DNA of 64,000 bases from CAVRAW01 sp963716135 (GCA_963716135.1 OY970289.1:1612001-1676000), one strand, 5' to 3'; shown: positions 1-10,265, numbered from the stretch's first letter. The notes: generated from the sequence alone by a model not told the origin. Translations and numbers: made by a program.

Positions 1-789
1 GAGCGGTTTGGACAGTTCGTGCTGGACCGCCCTGCCCCAGCCGCGGCGGACGCCACGCCTGCGCTGCCTGAGTTGTGGACAAAAATCAACGCGCGATTTG
101 AGACGGATGCCGCACAGAAAACAGGCGCCGTGCGCGGCAAATGGAGTGCGACCGGCGATTTGCCTCCCAACTGGACGATCCGACATGGGGAGCTGGCGTT
201 CGAGATCAAGCCGACTGAGTTCGGTCATCTGGGCCTGTTCCCCGAACAAGCGACTTGCTGGGATTGGATCGATCAGCAATTGCGATCAGTTTCGGCGGCC
301 AAGGTGCTGAACCTGTTTGCGTACACAGGCGGGAGCACATTGGCCGCTGCGGCGGCGGGTGCGGCGGTCACGCATGTCGATGCCGCAGCGAATACGGTCG
401 CATGGGCGCGGCGAAATGCGGATTTATCGGGGTTGGCGGCGGCGCCGGTGCGCTGGATTGTGGACGACGCTTTGAAATTCGCGCGACGAGAGGCGCGACG
501 CGGGCGACATTATGATGCCGTAATTTTGGACCCACCCAGTTACGGCCACGGCGCCGACGGAGAGGTCTGGAAAATTGAGGAACACTTGTCGGAGCTGTTG
601 TCGATCTGTCGGGAACTGACCGGGCCGGAGCCGCAGTTTGCGCTGCTTACGTGCCATGCCCCGGGATTTGATCCGTCGCGGTTGACGGAGTGCTTGGGAA
701 CGCAGCGCGCTGAAGCCGGAGATCTATGGCTGACGACTGCAGACGGGCGGAAATTGCACAGCGGCGTGTTTGCTCGCGTCGGCCGCTAG
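1..789 (+). CDS. Class I SAM-dependent rRNA methyltransferase (RlmI-like), 5' truncated
   Basis: The frame is open from the first base of the window, so the true start lies upstream. The GTG at 19 is most likely an internal Val, because the residues before it (ERFGQF) match the usual lead-in of this family. Seen: a SAM-binding stretch VLNLFAYTGGSTLAAAAAGA, an acidic residue after the next strand (THVDAA), and the catalytic-type motif LDPPSYGHG. These fit the RlmI/RlmK group, which makes 5-methylcytosine or 2-methylguanine in 23S rRNA. The exact target base cannot be read. The stop overlaps the stop of the convergent SDR gene by a few bases. Confidence 0.85.
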   Translation, partial: ERFGQFVLDRPAPAAADATPALPELWTKINARFETDAAQKTGAVRGKWSATGDLPPNWTIRHGELAFEIKPTEFGHLGLFPEQATCWDWIDQQLRSVSAAKVLNLFAYTGGSTLAAAAAGAAVTHVDAAANTVAWARRNADLSGLAAAPVRWIVDDALKFARREARRGRHYDAVILDPPSYGHGADGEVWKIEEHLSELLSICRELTGPEPQFALLTCHAPGFDPSRLTECLGTQRAEAGDLWLTTADGRKLHSGVFARVGR

Positions 790-1546
790 CTCATCCGCAG
801 CGCGCCATCCAGGCGGATCAGCGTGCCGTTGAGGTAGGGGTTGGAAATGACCGACTGCACGAGTTGGGCGAACTCGTCTGGCCGACCCAGCCGCTTGGGA
901 AATGGAATTTGTGCCTCCAGCGACTGGCGCACTTCGTCGCTGGTGTCGGCCATCATGTCGGTGTCGAACGTGCCTGGGGCGATCGCCACGACACGAATGC
1001 CGAACCGCGCCAGCTCGCGCACCGCAGGCAACGTGAGGCTGGCGACTCCGCCCTTGCTGGCGGCGTATGCCGCCTGGCCGATTTGCCCTTCCAGGGCCGC
1101 CACGGACGAGGTGTTGATGATGACGCCGCGCTCGCCGGCCGCATTGGGCGCGTTGATCATCATCGCCGCCGTCGCCAATCGCAGCATGTTGAACGTGCCG
1201 ATCAGATTCACATGCACGACACGCTCGAATAGTTTCAAATCGTGCGGACCCTTCTTGCCGGCGATCCGAGCGGCGCCAGGATTCCGGCGCATTGCACCAG
1301 GCAATGCAGCTCGCCGAAATCTCGCACTGCGGTGTCAATCGCTTGTTGAGCATCGTCGGGTCGAGTGACGTCGGCGCGCACGAAGCGGGCCGACGGGCCC
1401 AACTCGTTTGCCAGCGACTGGCCGGCGTCTTCGTTCAAGTCGGCAACGATGATTTGGGCGCCGATTTCGGCCAGCCGCCGGGCGCAGGCTGCGCCTAATC
1501 CGCTGGCGCCGCCGGTGATCAGGCAAGTGCTCGAGTTGATTTCCAT
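786..1546 (-). CDS. SDR-family NAD(P)-dependent oxidoreductase (HSD10-like), frame broken
   Basis: Two reading frames together give one short-chain dehydrogenase. The first, from ATG at 1546, starts MEINSSTCLITGGASGLG (Rossmann TGxxxGxG) and runs to LVQCAGIL (NAG-type motif). The second, ending at 786, resumes ARIAGKKGPHDL and carries NTSSVAALEGQ, the catalytic YAASK and VVAIAPGTFDTDMM. The best match is the type-2 3-hydroxyacyl-CoA dehydrogenase group. The frames meet at GGCGCC near 1272-1277, where one added base restores the family sequence. This is one of nine similar breaks in the window, so an assembly error is more likely than a dead gene. It lies just downstream of a ketoacyl synthase, probably in one operon. 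Confidence 0.8.
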
Positions 1547-1608
1547 GAATGCCCCGAAATCCACGTAGCGAATAGTAAGCGGCCGGGCACCGACATTGGC
1601 GGCAGCAA

Positions 1609-2952
1609 TTACGCAGCGCGCTTGGCGACCATGTTGCGGCGATGCTCGTCGAACTTGGAGACGATGAGGGCCACGTTCTGGCCGCCAAATCCGAAACTGT
1701 TGCTGAGCACGTGGCGGCAAGCGATTTCGCGGGCCACGTTGGGCACGTAGTCCAAATCGCAATCGGGATCGGCGGTTTCGTAATTGATCGTTGGCGGGAG
1801 CACGCCGCTGCGAATGGCCATGATTCCGACGACCAATTCGATTGCCCCGCCCGCAGTGGTGAAGTGCCCCAGCATGCTCTTGGTGCTGGAGATGGGCACA
1901 TGATAAGCATCGTCGCCGAAGACGCGCTTCATCGCCAGCGTTTCCATTTTGTCGTTCAGCACGGTGCCAGTGCCGTGGGCGTTGACGTAGCTGATTTCGC
2001 CCGGCGCGATGTCGGCATCTTCCAGTGCGCGGGCCATGCAACTGGCGGCGCCTCGTCCTTCGGGATGCACATCGGTAATGCGGTAAGCGTCTTGAGCGGA
2101 GCCCCAGCCGGATAGCTCGGCCCAGATTTCCGCGCCGCGGCGCTGGGCGTGCTCTAGAGATTCTAAAATCACGATCGCCGCGCCTTCGCCGACCACGAAA
2201 CCATCGCGATCGCGATCGAATGGCCGTACGGCATGGGCTGGATCGTCGTTGTGCAGCGAGAGCGCGCTCAGCCGGTGGAAGCCGCTGATCCCGAAGGGGT
2301 GGATCATGCTATGGGCGCCGCCGGCCATCATCAAATCGACTTCGCCGGAGCGAATCATCTCGGCGGCTTCGCCAATGGCCTGGCTGCTGGAAGCGCAAGC
2401 CGCGATGCAGTTGGCGTTGGGTCCTTGGGCATTGAATCGGGCCGCCAGATGCGCGGCAGGCATGTTCAGTTCCAGCTCCAGTTCGTCGTTGCTGCTCCAC
2501 AATTTCAAAGCTTGCTGGGTGAATTTTTCCGGCTTGAATTCCTCGCCTTCCATCGATTGGGCCATGATCTGCGCGAATTGGTTCCAATCCTGATACGTTT
2601 CGCCGCAGCCCAGGTAGACGCCGAAGCGCAACGGGTCGAATGCATGGCCGTTTTGATGGCCATTTGGGCCGCCGTCCAGCCCGGCGCTGCGCATCGCTTT
2701 AATTCCCGAGGCGATCGCGAACAGCGTTTGTCGCGGATGATGTCGCCAGCGCGCGGGATCTTCTCCCACTTCGGCAATGCTCCAATCCTTCACTTCGGCG
2801 GCGATTTGAACGGGAAATCGGCTGGCGTCAAACAGCGTCAGCCGTCCCACGCCGGAGCGTCCATGGGTGAGCCGATTCCAAACGTCGTGGACGTCGGACC
2901 CCAGGGGTGTGACACAACCCATGCCGGTGATCACTACACGTCTGCGAGTCAT
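1609..2952 (-). CDS. Beta-ketoacyl-ACP synthase, FabF (KAS II) type
   Basis: 447 residues from the ATG at 2952, where the family N-terminus MTRRRVVITGMG begins; an in-frame extension to 3102 looks non-coding. It catalyses Claisen condensation of acyl and malonyl groups on acyl carrier protein. Seen: nucleophile Cys near residue 186 in AACASSSQAIGEA, the His motifs NAHGTGT and KSMLGHF, and the C-terminal NSFGFGGQN. The protein is longer than the E. coli enzyme because of an insertion around residues 95-165. The neighbouring SDR gene, 62 bases downstream, suggests a fatty-acid or hydroxy-acyl pathway. A secondary, non-housekeeping KAS is equally possible. Confidence 0.88.
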   Translation of the reverse strand: MTRRRVVITGMGCVTPLGSDVHDVWNRLTHGRSGVGRLTLFDASRFPVQIAAEVKDWSIAEVGEDPARWRHHPRQTLFAIASGIKAMRSAGLDGGPNGHQNGHAFDPLRFGVYLGCGETYQDWNQFAQIMAQSMEGEEFKPEKFTQQALKLWSSNDELELELNMPAAHLAARFNAQGPNANCIAACASSSQAIGEAAEMIRSGEVDLMMAGGAHSMIHPFGISGFHRLSALSLHNDDPAHAVRPFDRDRDGFVVGEGAAIVILESLEHAQRRGAEIWAELSGWGSAQDAYRITDVHPEGRGAASCMARALEDADIAPGEISYVNAHGTGTVLNDKMETLAMKRVFGDDAYHVPISSTKSMLGHFTTAGGAIELVVGIMAIRSGVLPPTINYETADPDCDLDYVPNVAREIACRHVLSNSFGFGGQNVALIVSKFDEHRRNMVAKRAA

Positions 2953-3251
2953 GGTCGCTCTCTGATTTTCGCCGACCGGCAGCCGTCCTGGCCTGCTGGA
3001 GAACGTGCAACATGGGCTGGATAAAAGTTGGGGGAGAGTACCTAAATCGGCCTGCCCAACAAAGGTCGACCGCCTTTGGCCACAGACCCGCAATCCTATC
3101 ACAATTGTGGGTGTTTAAGTAAGCTGCGAGAAGGCTATGGATCGTGAAGTTTGGGTCGAATGGGCAGCAAATACCGGGCCGCTGGCGCGACATTTGACTC
3201 GCCGGGCGCTAGGTTTGCGCTAAAAAGAAGCGACGGCAAAGGCGGGGAACC

Positions 3252-4568
3252 CTACTGAGGCCCGACCGGCAGCTTACCGACGCAATGGTAGGTGAAGCCG
3301 AGCCCTTTGAGTTGCCGCGGGTTGTAGAGATTGCGGCCGTCGAACACGACCGGGGTCTTCATTCGGTCGCGCATTTCCTCGAATTCCGGATTGCGGAACT
3401 CGCCCCACTCCGTGACGATCGCTAGCGCATCGGCGCCGTCGAGCGCCTCCATCGGCAGATCGCAATACGTGACTTTGTCGCCGTAGATCGCCCGCACATT
3501 TTCCATGGCCTCGGGATCGTGAACCTTTAGCGTGGCGCCGAGCTTCAGCAAGCGGTCGATCAGCACCAGCGCGGGTGCATCGCGGATGTCGTCGGTGCGG
3601 GGTTTGAAGGCCAGCCCCCAGATAGCGATTGTTTTTCCTTGCAGCTTGCCTCCAAAGTGCTGCTCGATTTTTTCGGGGAGGACCAGCTTTTGGCGCTGGT
3701 TCACCTGTTCCACCGCGTCGAGAATTCGCGGCGCCACGTCGTGCTGCCGCGCCATCGACGACAAGGCTTGCACATCTTTGGGGAAGCAACTGCCGCCGTA
3801 CCCGGCGCCGGGAAACAAAAAGGCGAAGCCGATACGGCCGTCGTGCCCGATGCCGCGGCGCACGTCGTCGATATCGGCCTGCATTCGTTCGCAGAGGTTG
3901 GCCATCTCGTTGATGAAGCTGATTTTCGTGGCCAGCAGTGCATTGGCGACGTACTTGGTCATTTCTGAACTTTCGGGCGACATGATCAAAAACGGCTTTT
4001 CAGTCCGCAGGAACGGCGCGTACAAATTGCGGAGCATTTCGCCGACTTCGGGCCGACGCACGCCGACGACCACGCGGTCGGGTTTTTGAAAATCGTCAAG
4101 CGCGGCGCCTTCTTTGAGGAACTCGGGATTGCTGGCCACGTCGCATTCGCGGCCGGTAAGCTCCTTGAGCCGCTTGGCGATGCGGGCGGCGGTGCCCACC
4201 GGGACCGTGCTTTTCGTGACGACAATCGCGTCGGGGCGCAAATGCGGCGCGACGGAATCGACAACCTTCCACAGAATCGACAAGTCGGCGGAGCCGTCGC
4301 TCGCAGGGGGAGTGCCTACCGCCAGGAAGATCATCCGCGCGGTCTTGACCGCGGCAGCCAGATCGGTGGTGAAGTGCAATCGCGCGGCTTCCAAATTGCG
4401 CGAAACCAATTCCGAGAGCCCCGGTTCGTAAATGGGGACGTCGCCCCGCCGGAGCCGTTCGATCTTGGCCAGATCGATATCGACGCAGGTGACTTCGTTG
4501 CCGCTTTCAGCGAAACACGTGCCGGTGACCAGGCCGACATAGCCGGTGCCGATGATGGCGATGCGCAT
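3252..4568 (-). CDS. ugd: UDP-glucose 6-dehydrogenase
   Basis: 438 residues, normal family length. It oxidises UDP-glucose twice to UDP-glucuronate with NAD+, feeding exopolysaccharide and cell-surface sugars. Seen: N-terminal Rossmann motif MRIAIIGTGYVGLVTG, the substrate region EPGLSELV, the active-site Cys in GAGYGGSCFPKD, and the C-terminal domain motif GLAFKPRTDDIRDAPAL. The start is the only sensible ATG. About 300 bases of unassigned DNA separate it from the ketoacyl synthase gene, and a repeat-bearing gap separates it from gyrA. Confidence 0.95.
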   Translation of the reverse strand: MRIAIIGTGYVGLVTGTCFAESGNEVTCVDIDLAKIERLRRGDVPIYEPGLSELVSRNLEAARLHFTTDLAAAVKTARMIFLAVGTPPASDGSADLSILWKVVDSVAPHLRPDAIVVTKSTVPVGTAARIAKRLKELTGRECDVASNPEFLKEGAALDDFQKPDRVVVGVRRPEVGEMLRNLYAPFLRTEKPFLIMSPESSEMTKYVANALLATKISFINEMANLCERMQADIDDVRRGIGHDGRIGFAFLFPGAGYGGSCFPKDVQALSSMARQHDVAPRILDAVEQVNQRQKLVLPEKIEQHFGGKLQGKTIAIWGLAFKPRTDDIRDAPALVLIDRLLKLGATLKVHDPEAMENVRAIYGDKVTYCDLPMEALDGADALAIVTEWGEFRNPEFEEMRDRMKTPVVFDGRNLYNPRQLKGLGFTYHCVGKLPVGPQ

Positions 4569-4584
4569 AAAACGGTATCAGGTT

Positions 4585-4675
4585 ACAAGTTTCAGGTTTC
4601 AAGTTCGGGCAATTAATAGCCCTACATTGTAATCGAAATCGCGACTCGATTCTGCAACTTGAAACTTGAAACTCG
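4585..4675. repeat. Inverted short-word repeat between ugd and gyrA
   Basis: The left arm at 4585-4606 (ACAAGTTTCAGGTTTCAAG...) is nearly the reverse complement of the right arm at 4655-4675 (CAACTTGAAACTTGAAACTC). Each arm is built from two copies of a roughly 8-base word. It lies just after the gyrA stop codon, where a transcript end would be expected, and could fold as a loose hairpin. Confidence 0.6.
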
Positions 4676-4692
4676 AGACGAGAAAACCCGGA

Positions 4693-7427
4693 TTATCCGG
4701 CAGTTTCTTCCCGCTCTTCCGGCGGCACCCGGGCGATGGCGGCCAGCGTATCGCCCTCTTCCAGGCTCATGATCCGCACGCCGTGCGTGTTGCGCCCGGT
4801 GGTGCGGATTTCCTTGACGGCCACGCGCTGAATCTTTCCGCGGGCGGTCATCATCAGCACTTCGTCGTCTTCATAAACGCAAGCGATGCCGACGACCGGG
4901 CCATTGCGTTCGGTGCGGATATCGCGAACGCCTAAACCGCCGCGGCCTTTGGTGGGATAGCGGGCGGCGGACGATTCGGTTTCTTCCCCCTCGGACGATT
5001 CAGATTCCTGGCCGGCGTCGGTTTCGGCTTCGTCGGTCGCATGTTCGTCGACGGCGGTTTCCTGTTCTTCCGTCGGGCTATTGGGTCCGAAGGTGGTGCG
5101 TTTGCCGAAGCCGAGTTCGCAGGCGGTCAGCAGCGAGGCGGCGGGATCGGCAACCACCATGCCCACCACCCGATCGTCGCCACGCAGACGAATGCCGCGG
5201 ACGCCGGTGGAATTGCGACCCATCGGACGGGCGTCGGACTGGCGGAAGCGGATGGCTTGGCCACGGGCGGAGGAGATCACCAATTCGTCGCCGGGCTTGG
5301 TGAGCACGACGTCGACCAATTCGTCGTTCTCGCGCAGGTTGATGGCGATGATGCCGATGCGCTTGGGGCGGCTGTAAGCATCGAGCGCAGTTTTCTTCAC
5401 CAGGCCGTTGCGCGTGACCATCGCCAGGTAGTGGTCGGGCAAGGAGAAATCGCGAATGCTTAGGCAACTGGCGATTTTTTCGCCCTCGGCCAGGTTCAGC
5501 AGGTTCACCACGGCCCGGCCGCGGCTTTCGCGGCTGAGCTGCGGCAGATCGTACACTTTTTGCCAGTACACCTTGCCGTAGTTGGTGAAAAACAGCAGGT
5601 AATCGTGGGTGCTGGCCACGAACAGGAGTTGGATGGGATCTTCCTCCTCCGTTCGCGAGCCGATAATTCCCTTGCCGCCGCGGCGCTGGGCGCGGTACGT
5701 GCTGGAAGGCGTGCGCTTGATGTAGCCGTTGTGGGTCAGGGAGACGACCATCGTTTCTTCGGCGATCAAGTCTTCCATGTTGATATCGCCGATTTCCTCG
5801 CCGCTGATTTCGGTGATCCGCTTGTCGCCGTACTTTCGCTTCAGTTCCTGGCAATCGCTGCGGATGATGGCCAAGATGTTCTTCTCGTCGGACAAGATGT
5901 GCTGATGCTCGGCGATTTCGTCCAGCAACTTCTTATGCTCGGCGGCCAGTTTCTCCTGCTCGAGATTGACTAACTGGCCGAGCGTCATTTTCAAGATGGC
6001 ATCGGCCTGGACCGCGGTGAGAGTATAGGTATCGCGCACGCCGCGATCTTGCTGGAAGGCGGCAAAACCCGCATCGCCCAGCGCGCGTTTCATTAAGGCC
6101 GCCGGGGTTTCCACGCCCATCAAACGGGCCTTCGCCTCCGGCTGCGTAGCCGACGAGCGAATGATGCGGATCACTTCGTCGATGTTGGCGTAGGCCAACA
6201 GCAGGCCTTCGACCGTGTGTTTGCGCTGCGCGCTTTGGCCAGCAAAAACTGCGTGCGGCGGCGGATGACGTTGGCCCGATGACGGATGAACTCTTCCAAC
6301 AGGCTCTTGAACGACAACACGCGCGGCTTGCCGTCGACCAGCGCCAGGAAGATGATCGAGAACGTATCTTGCAGCGGCGAAAATTGGTAAAGCTGGTTGA
6401 GCACCACCTCCGGATCGGCGTCGCGCTTCAGTTCATACACCAGGCGGACCGGCTCGTTCAGATCGCTTTCGTTACGGCCGGCCGAAATACCGACAATTTT
6501 ATCTTCCGCGATTTGCTCGGCGATTTTCTCTTCGACTGTATCGCGGGCCGCCTGATAGGGCACTTCGCTGACGACGATGCGGAAGCGGCCTTTGCCGTGC
6601 TCTTCAATCTTCGCGCGGGCCCGCAGCGTGATGGTGCTGCGGCCGGTATGGTAAGCGCGGCGGACGCCGGTGCGGCCCATGATGATGCCGCCGGTCGGGA
6701 AATCGGGGCCCGGGCAAATTTCCATCAGTTGATCGATCGACACGCCTGGCTCGTCGATCACGCGCACGACGCAATCGCAGATTTCACCCAAATTGTGCGG
6801 TGGAATGCTGGTCGCCATGCCCACCGCGATGCCGCCGGAGCCATTGACCAACAGGTTCGGCAGTTTCGACGGCAGGACCGTCGGTTCGCTGTGGCGCTCG
6901 TCGTAGGTGGGAATGAAATCGACAGTGTCGAGCTTCAGATCGTCGAGCAATAGCGCCGCATAGGGCGACATGCGGGCTTCGGTATATCGCATGGCGGCCG
7001 GTGGCAAACCGGCGATCGACCCGAAGTTGCCCTGCTTATCGACCAGCACGTAGCGCATGTTCCATTCCTGCGCCATGCGCACCAGCGTCGGATAGATCAC
7101 GCTTTCGCCGTGAGGATGATAGTTACCGCTGGTGTCGCCGGAGATTTTGGCGCACTTCACGCGGCTGGCGCCGGGCGTGAGATTCAGGTCGTTCATGGCG
7201 ACCAAGATGCGGCGCTGCGAGGGCTTCAAACCATCGCGCACGTCAGGCAAAGCACGGCTGACGATCACGCTCATGGCGTACGTCAGATAGCTTTCCTTCA
7301 GTTCCTGCTCGATCGAAAGTTCGATCAGTTTTCCCTGGGGCGGCAGGTCCGCGCCGTTGCCGGCAGTTCCGTTCTCATCGGGCGGAAGATCGTTGGGTCC
7401 GCCGGGTCCGTTGGCATCCGTTGACAA
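4693..7427 (-). CDS. gyrA: DNA gyrase subunit A, frame broken by one base
   Basis: Two frames (7427 to about 6230, then about 6223 to 4693) join into one GyrA of about 911 residues. It is the breakage-rejoining subunit that negatively supercoils DNA with GyrB. Seen: the quinolone region YHPHGESVIYPTLVRMAQ, catalytic Tyr in AAMRYTEARM, and the GyrA box QRRGGKG, which marks gyrase rather than topoisomerase IV. The C-terminal propeller holds an acidic insertion rich in Glu, Ser and Asp. At the junction, adding one C in a GCGCGC run gives KARQRKHTVEGL, the family sequence. GyrA is essential, so the break is almost surely a sequence error. gyrB is not adjacent. Confidence 0.95.
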
Positions 7428-7645
7428 AGTTCAAATCCTTTTTTGCGTTATAGAGGCCGGGCGAAAGTGAGGCAGAAATTCCTTGCCAAAAAGCGGCGTC
7501 TTTCGCGCGCCCGGCGATACCCAAAATATATCCGTTTTCGGGTGCTTTCACAATCAGCAGAGGCGGCAAATCCCGCGACGTAACACGAAGGGTAATAAAG
7601 CCTTGCGAAGAAGGCTTTGAATCGCAGAATCGTCCGCGAAGAAGC

Positions 7646-8401
7646 TCACGCGGCTTGCCGAAAAATAGAAGTTTTTTGATCGTCGCCGCCGGGTTTTTGC
7701 AGGCACTGCGCACGCTTGATAAGCAGCAGACCGATGGCGAATGCAAACCCGAACCTGGGCAGGAAACGGAAACACAAAATTCGCCAGGAGATTGGAATGC
7801 AGCCCAGCGTGACGCACATAAAGCCATGCAAGGGAGACGCGGTCGATAGATGGTGCATGACGCCAAGCTGTGAGCAATACAGTGCGACGAGACTGCATCC
7901 GATAATTGCCCAACGCCGATTCAAGCCGTTCTGCCGGGAGATGCGGCAGAGAAACAACGCGGTTCCCAACGGCGGAAGGACCATCAAGAACCAATAGCCG
8001 AACGAAGCGGCGAGAGCCAACAGGAAGGGATGGTCCAAATTCGGTTCGCCGGCCGAATGTTCCAGCAGATAGCCGATGGGAAACAAGGAGACCATTACGA
8101 CCACGATCCCCAGCACGATCAGCGGCAGCGGGAGAACAAAGAATGTAAGAATTGGGTGGCGGCCCAAAAAGCTGCGGTCGTGGTATTGCTTGGCGGCCAT
8201 TGCGGCAAGTTGAATGGGGTCGCCCAAGCGCTCTTCAATTTTCACAATGTCTGGCGTCCCTGCCATAGCGTTGCTCCTTTCTTCCTGAAGGTCTGCAATG
8301 TGGTCGTCCCATTCCGCCAGCAGCCGCTCGATGTATGACTGCGGCAATCGTTGCCGGCGTAATTCCGCGTCGAACTGTTCACGTAGCTGCTGGATGTTCA
8401 T
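7646..8401 (-). CDS. Membrane protein with permease-prefix-like N-terminus
   Basis: 251 residues. The first 60 form a helical prefix (QLREQFDAELRRQRLPQSY...LLAEWDDHIADLQEE) like the 'permease prefix' or DUF1700 domain found in proteins encoded with PadR regulators. About five hydrophobic segments follow, from about residue 85 onward. The gene overlaps the upstream PadR gene by 23 bases, so the two are translated together. The function is unknown; by analogy it may be a small membrane sensor or part of an envelope-stress response. The last residues after the final membrane segment are polar. Confidence 0.75.
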   Translation of the reverse strand: MNIQQLREQFDAELRRQRLPQSYIERLLAEWDDHIADLQEERSNAMAGTPDIVKIEERLGDPIQLAAMAAKQYHDRSFLGRHPILTFFVLPLPLIVLGIVVVMVSLFPIGYLLEHSAGEPNLDHPFLLALAASFGYWFLMVLPPLGTALFLCRISRQNGLNRRWAIIGCSLVALYCSQLGVMHHLSTASPLHGFMCVTLGCIPISWRILCFRFLPRFGFAFAIGLLLIKRAQCLQKPGGDDQKTSIFRQAA

Positions 8402-8735
8402 TCGTGCCTCTTAGCAGAACTTGGTTCACGGCGCCCACGATGCTGCGCCAAGTGGCGGTGCTGCCGCTCAGTTTCTTGCGGCCCGTGGCAGTCAGGCGGT
8501 AGACCACGCGGCTGCGGCCCTGGACGGTTTCGCGCTTGGCGGCCAGATGGCCGTCGGCTTCCAATCGATGCAGCACGGGATAAATGCATCCTTCGCCGAA
8601 TTCCAGCACGGCGCCCGTGGAATGCTCAATCGCCCGCACTAGTTGGTAACCGTACATCGGCCGCCGCGCCAGCAATTGCAGCACCAGTAGCTCGGGAACG
8701 CCGTTGAGAAAATCGGGATTGGTTTTTTTCGTCAT
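8379..8735 (-). CDS. PadR-family transcriptional regulator
   Basis: 118 residues from the ATG at 8735; an upstream ATG at 8771 gives an extension without family character. The winged-helix core is clear: LLVLQLLARRPMYGYQLVRA, then the recognition region and wing GEGCIYPVLHRLEADGHL and RVVYRLTATGRKKL. PadR proteins are usually repressors that act on their own operon, often with a membrane partner, which fits the overlapping gene downstream. No operator could be assigned with confidence. Confidence 0.9.
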   Translation of the reverse strand: MTKKTNPDFLNGVPELLVLQLLARRPMYGYQLVRAIEHSTGAVLEFGEGCIYPVLHRLEADGHLAAKRETVQGRSRVVYRLTATGRKKLSGSTATWRSIVGAVNQVLLRGTNEHPAAT

Positions 8736-8807
8736 AGCCGCGTGTATACCTTGTGGTTCGAGGTATGGCAAGTTCAGTTCGGCGCAATGCGGGATAGAAC
8801 GCAGAGC

Positions 8808-8835
8808 AAGCCCGGGGGTTGCAACCCCCGGGCTT
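8808..8835. repeat. Perfect 28-base palindrome at the end of the efflux operon
   Basis: Every base from 8808 to 8835 pairs with its partner around the centre at 8821/8822; the stem sequence is AAGCCCGGGGGTTG. It touches the stop codon of the TolC-type gene, the last gene of the efflux operon. It could act as a transcript-stabilising or terminating hairpin. No U-run follows on the operon strand, so a classic intrinsic terminator is not certain. Confidence 0.7.
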
Positions 8836-10238
8836 CACGAAGAGTTCAATTCACCGACAAGGGCTACTTCTCGCTTTGCAGGCTGCCGGTAAGCAGCAAG
8901 CCGTCGATTTCGACGGCGCTGAGTGCGCAGTTGTCGCAGGGCGTCGAGATACGCCAGATTGGTTTGGAAATACGTGCGCTGCGCGGTGAGCAATAGCAGG
9001 TAGCCGAATTCGCCTTGTTTGTAAGCGGAATTCACCAGGTCCAGCGACGATTGCGCGTCTTTCAAGATTTCCGATTCGTAACGCTCCACCTGCTGGCGGG
9101 CGTTGCTGTAGCGTTCAAATGCCACGGCCAGGCGCTGCTGCAGGGCCAGCTCCAAACGAGCGGCGTCGGCCTGCGCAGCCGCTAATTCCGCTTCGGCTTT
9201 GGCGATGCCGCCTTGATTGCGGTTCCATAGTGGCACGGGCAAGATCGCATTGACGCCGGCAATGTCGGAGGTCGTCGAGTTGTCGTGCTGCACCGTCACT
9301 TGCAAATCGACGTTAGGAATCGGTTCGACCTTGGCGCGCTTCAGGGCGTTGCGGGCTTTATCCACGCCGGAGCGCGCCGCGGCCAGTTCCGGGCTGGCCG
9401 TCATGATGTGTTGGTAGGCTTCGGCCCATTGAATGTCGTTCAAGTCCGCGCGGGCATCGCCGCTCAACATGACGGGCTGCATTTCCGGATTGCCCACGAC
9501 CGCCGCCAACGTCCGCCAGGCGGCCAGATGCGAATTGCGCGCGTTTTGCGCGATGATCCGCGCGGTATTGGCCTCGATGCGCGATTGCAGCACGTCGGCG
9601 TTGCTGACCTCCTTGGCTTGGAAAAGCTGTTCGGAGGCGGTGACGCCTTGCTGGCCGATGCCTACCAGGCGCTCGGCCAACTCAACTTTCCGCTGCGCGA
9701 TGAGCACTTCGTAGAACTGGATTTGCACGTCGTTCATCACGCGCCATTGCTGCGATTGCAGTTCTTGTTCCGCCCGGCGAATTTCCTGGGCCGCCACGGC
9801 GCGGTTGAGGCGGAGCTTGCCCCCCAGCACAATTTCTTGTCCGATCATTCCGCCTTCCTGGCCGGCGGTGTTCTCTTCGCCGATTTCGGCAGTGGAATAT
9901 CCGCCGACGGGATTGGGCATCAAGCCGACTTGCAGCCACTCGCCTTTGGCGGCTTGCACTTTGGCGCTGGCGCGGGCCAGCGAAGGATTTTGCGCCAGCG
10001 CCATCGATTCCAAACCGGCAAGCGTCATTGCGCTCGGGCAGCCTTGCGCTTCGCCTGGCGGAACCGTTTCGGTCGCAGTCGACTGCGGCGCGGCGTCCGT
10101 TACCAGCGGCAGTGGCGTGACCGAATCGACGTCGGCGCGCGCCTCCAGCGGTGGCGGTGCGAAACTCTGCGCGCTCAGCGCGCAGGGCAACAATGCCAAA
10201 GCTGTAGTGAGTATTACAGTCCGCAAAGCGCACTCCAT
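8835..10238 (-). CDS. TolC-family outer-membrane efflux protein (CzcC/CusC type)
   Basis: 467 residues with an N-terminal signal peptide (TVILTTALALLPCALSAQS). Two outer-membrane efflux repeats follow, rich in long amphipathic helices (for example SLARASAKVQAAKGEWLQ and AKAEAELAAAQADAAR). It would form the outer-membrane channel of the tripartite pump encoded just upstream. The gap to the small lipoprotein gene is 27 bases, so it belongs to the same operon and is its last gene. The last residues read straight into the palindrome at 8808-8835. Confidence 0.9.
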   Translation of the reverse strand: MECALRTVILTTALALLPCALSAQSFAPPPLEARADVDSVTPLPLVTDAAPQSTATETVPPGEAQGCPSAMTLAGLESMALAQNPSLARASAKVQAAKGEWLQVGLMPNPVGGYSTAEIGEENTAGQEGGMIGQEIVLGGKLRLNRAVAAQEIRRAEQELQSQQWRVMNDVQIQFYEVLIAQRKVELAERLVGIGQQGVTASEQLFQAKEVSNADVLQSRIEANTARIIAQNARNSHLAAWRTLAAVVGNPEMQPVMLSGDARADLNDIQWAEAYQHIMTASPELAAARSGVDKARNALKRAKVEPIPNVDLQVTVQHDNSTTSDIAGVNAILPVPLWNRNQGGIAKAEAELAAAQADAARLELALQQRLAVAFERYSNARQQVERYESEILKDAQSSLDLVNSAYKQGEFGYLLLLTAQRTYFQTNLAYLDALRQLRTQRRRNRRLAAYRQPAKREVALVGELNSS

Positions 10239-10265
10239 TGCGCAAGGGTTCAGCTAGCTACTAGC

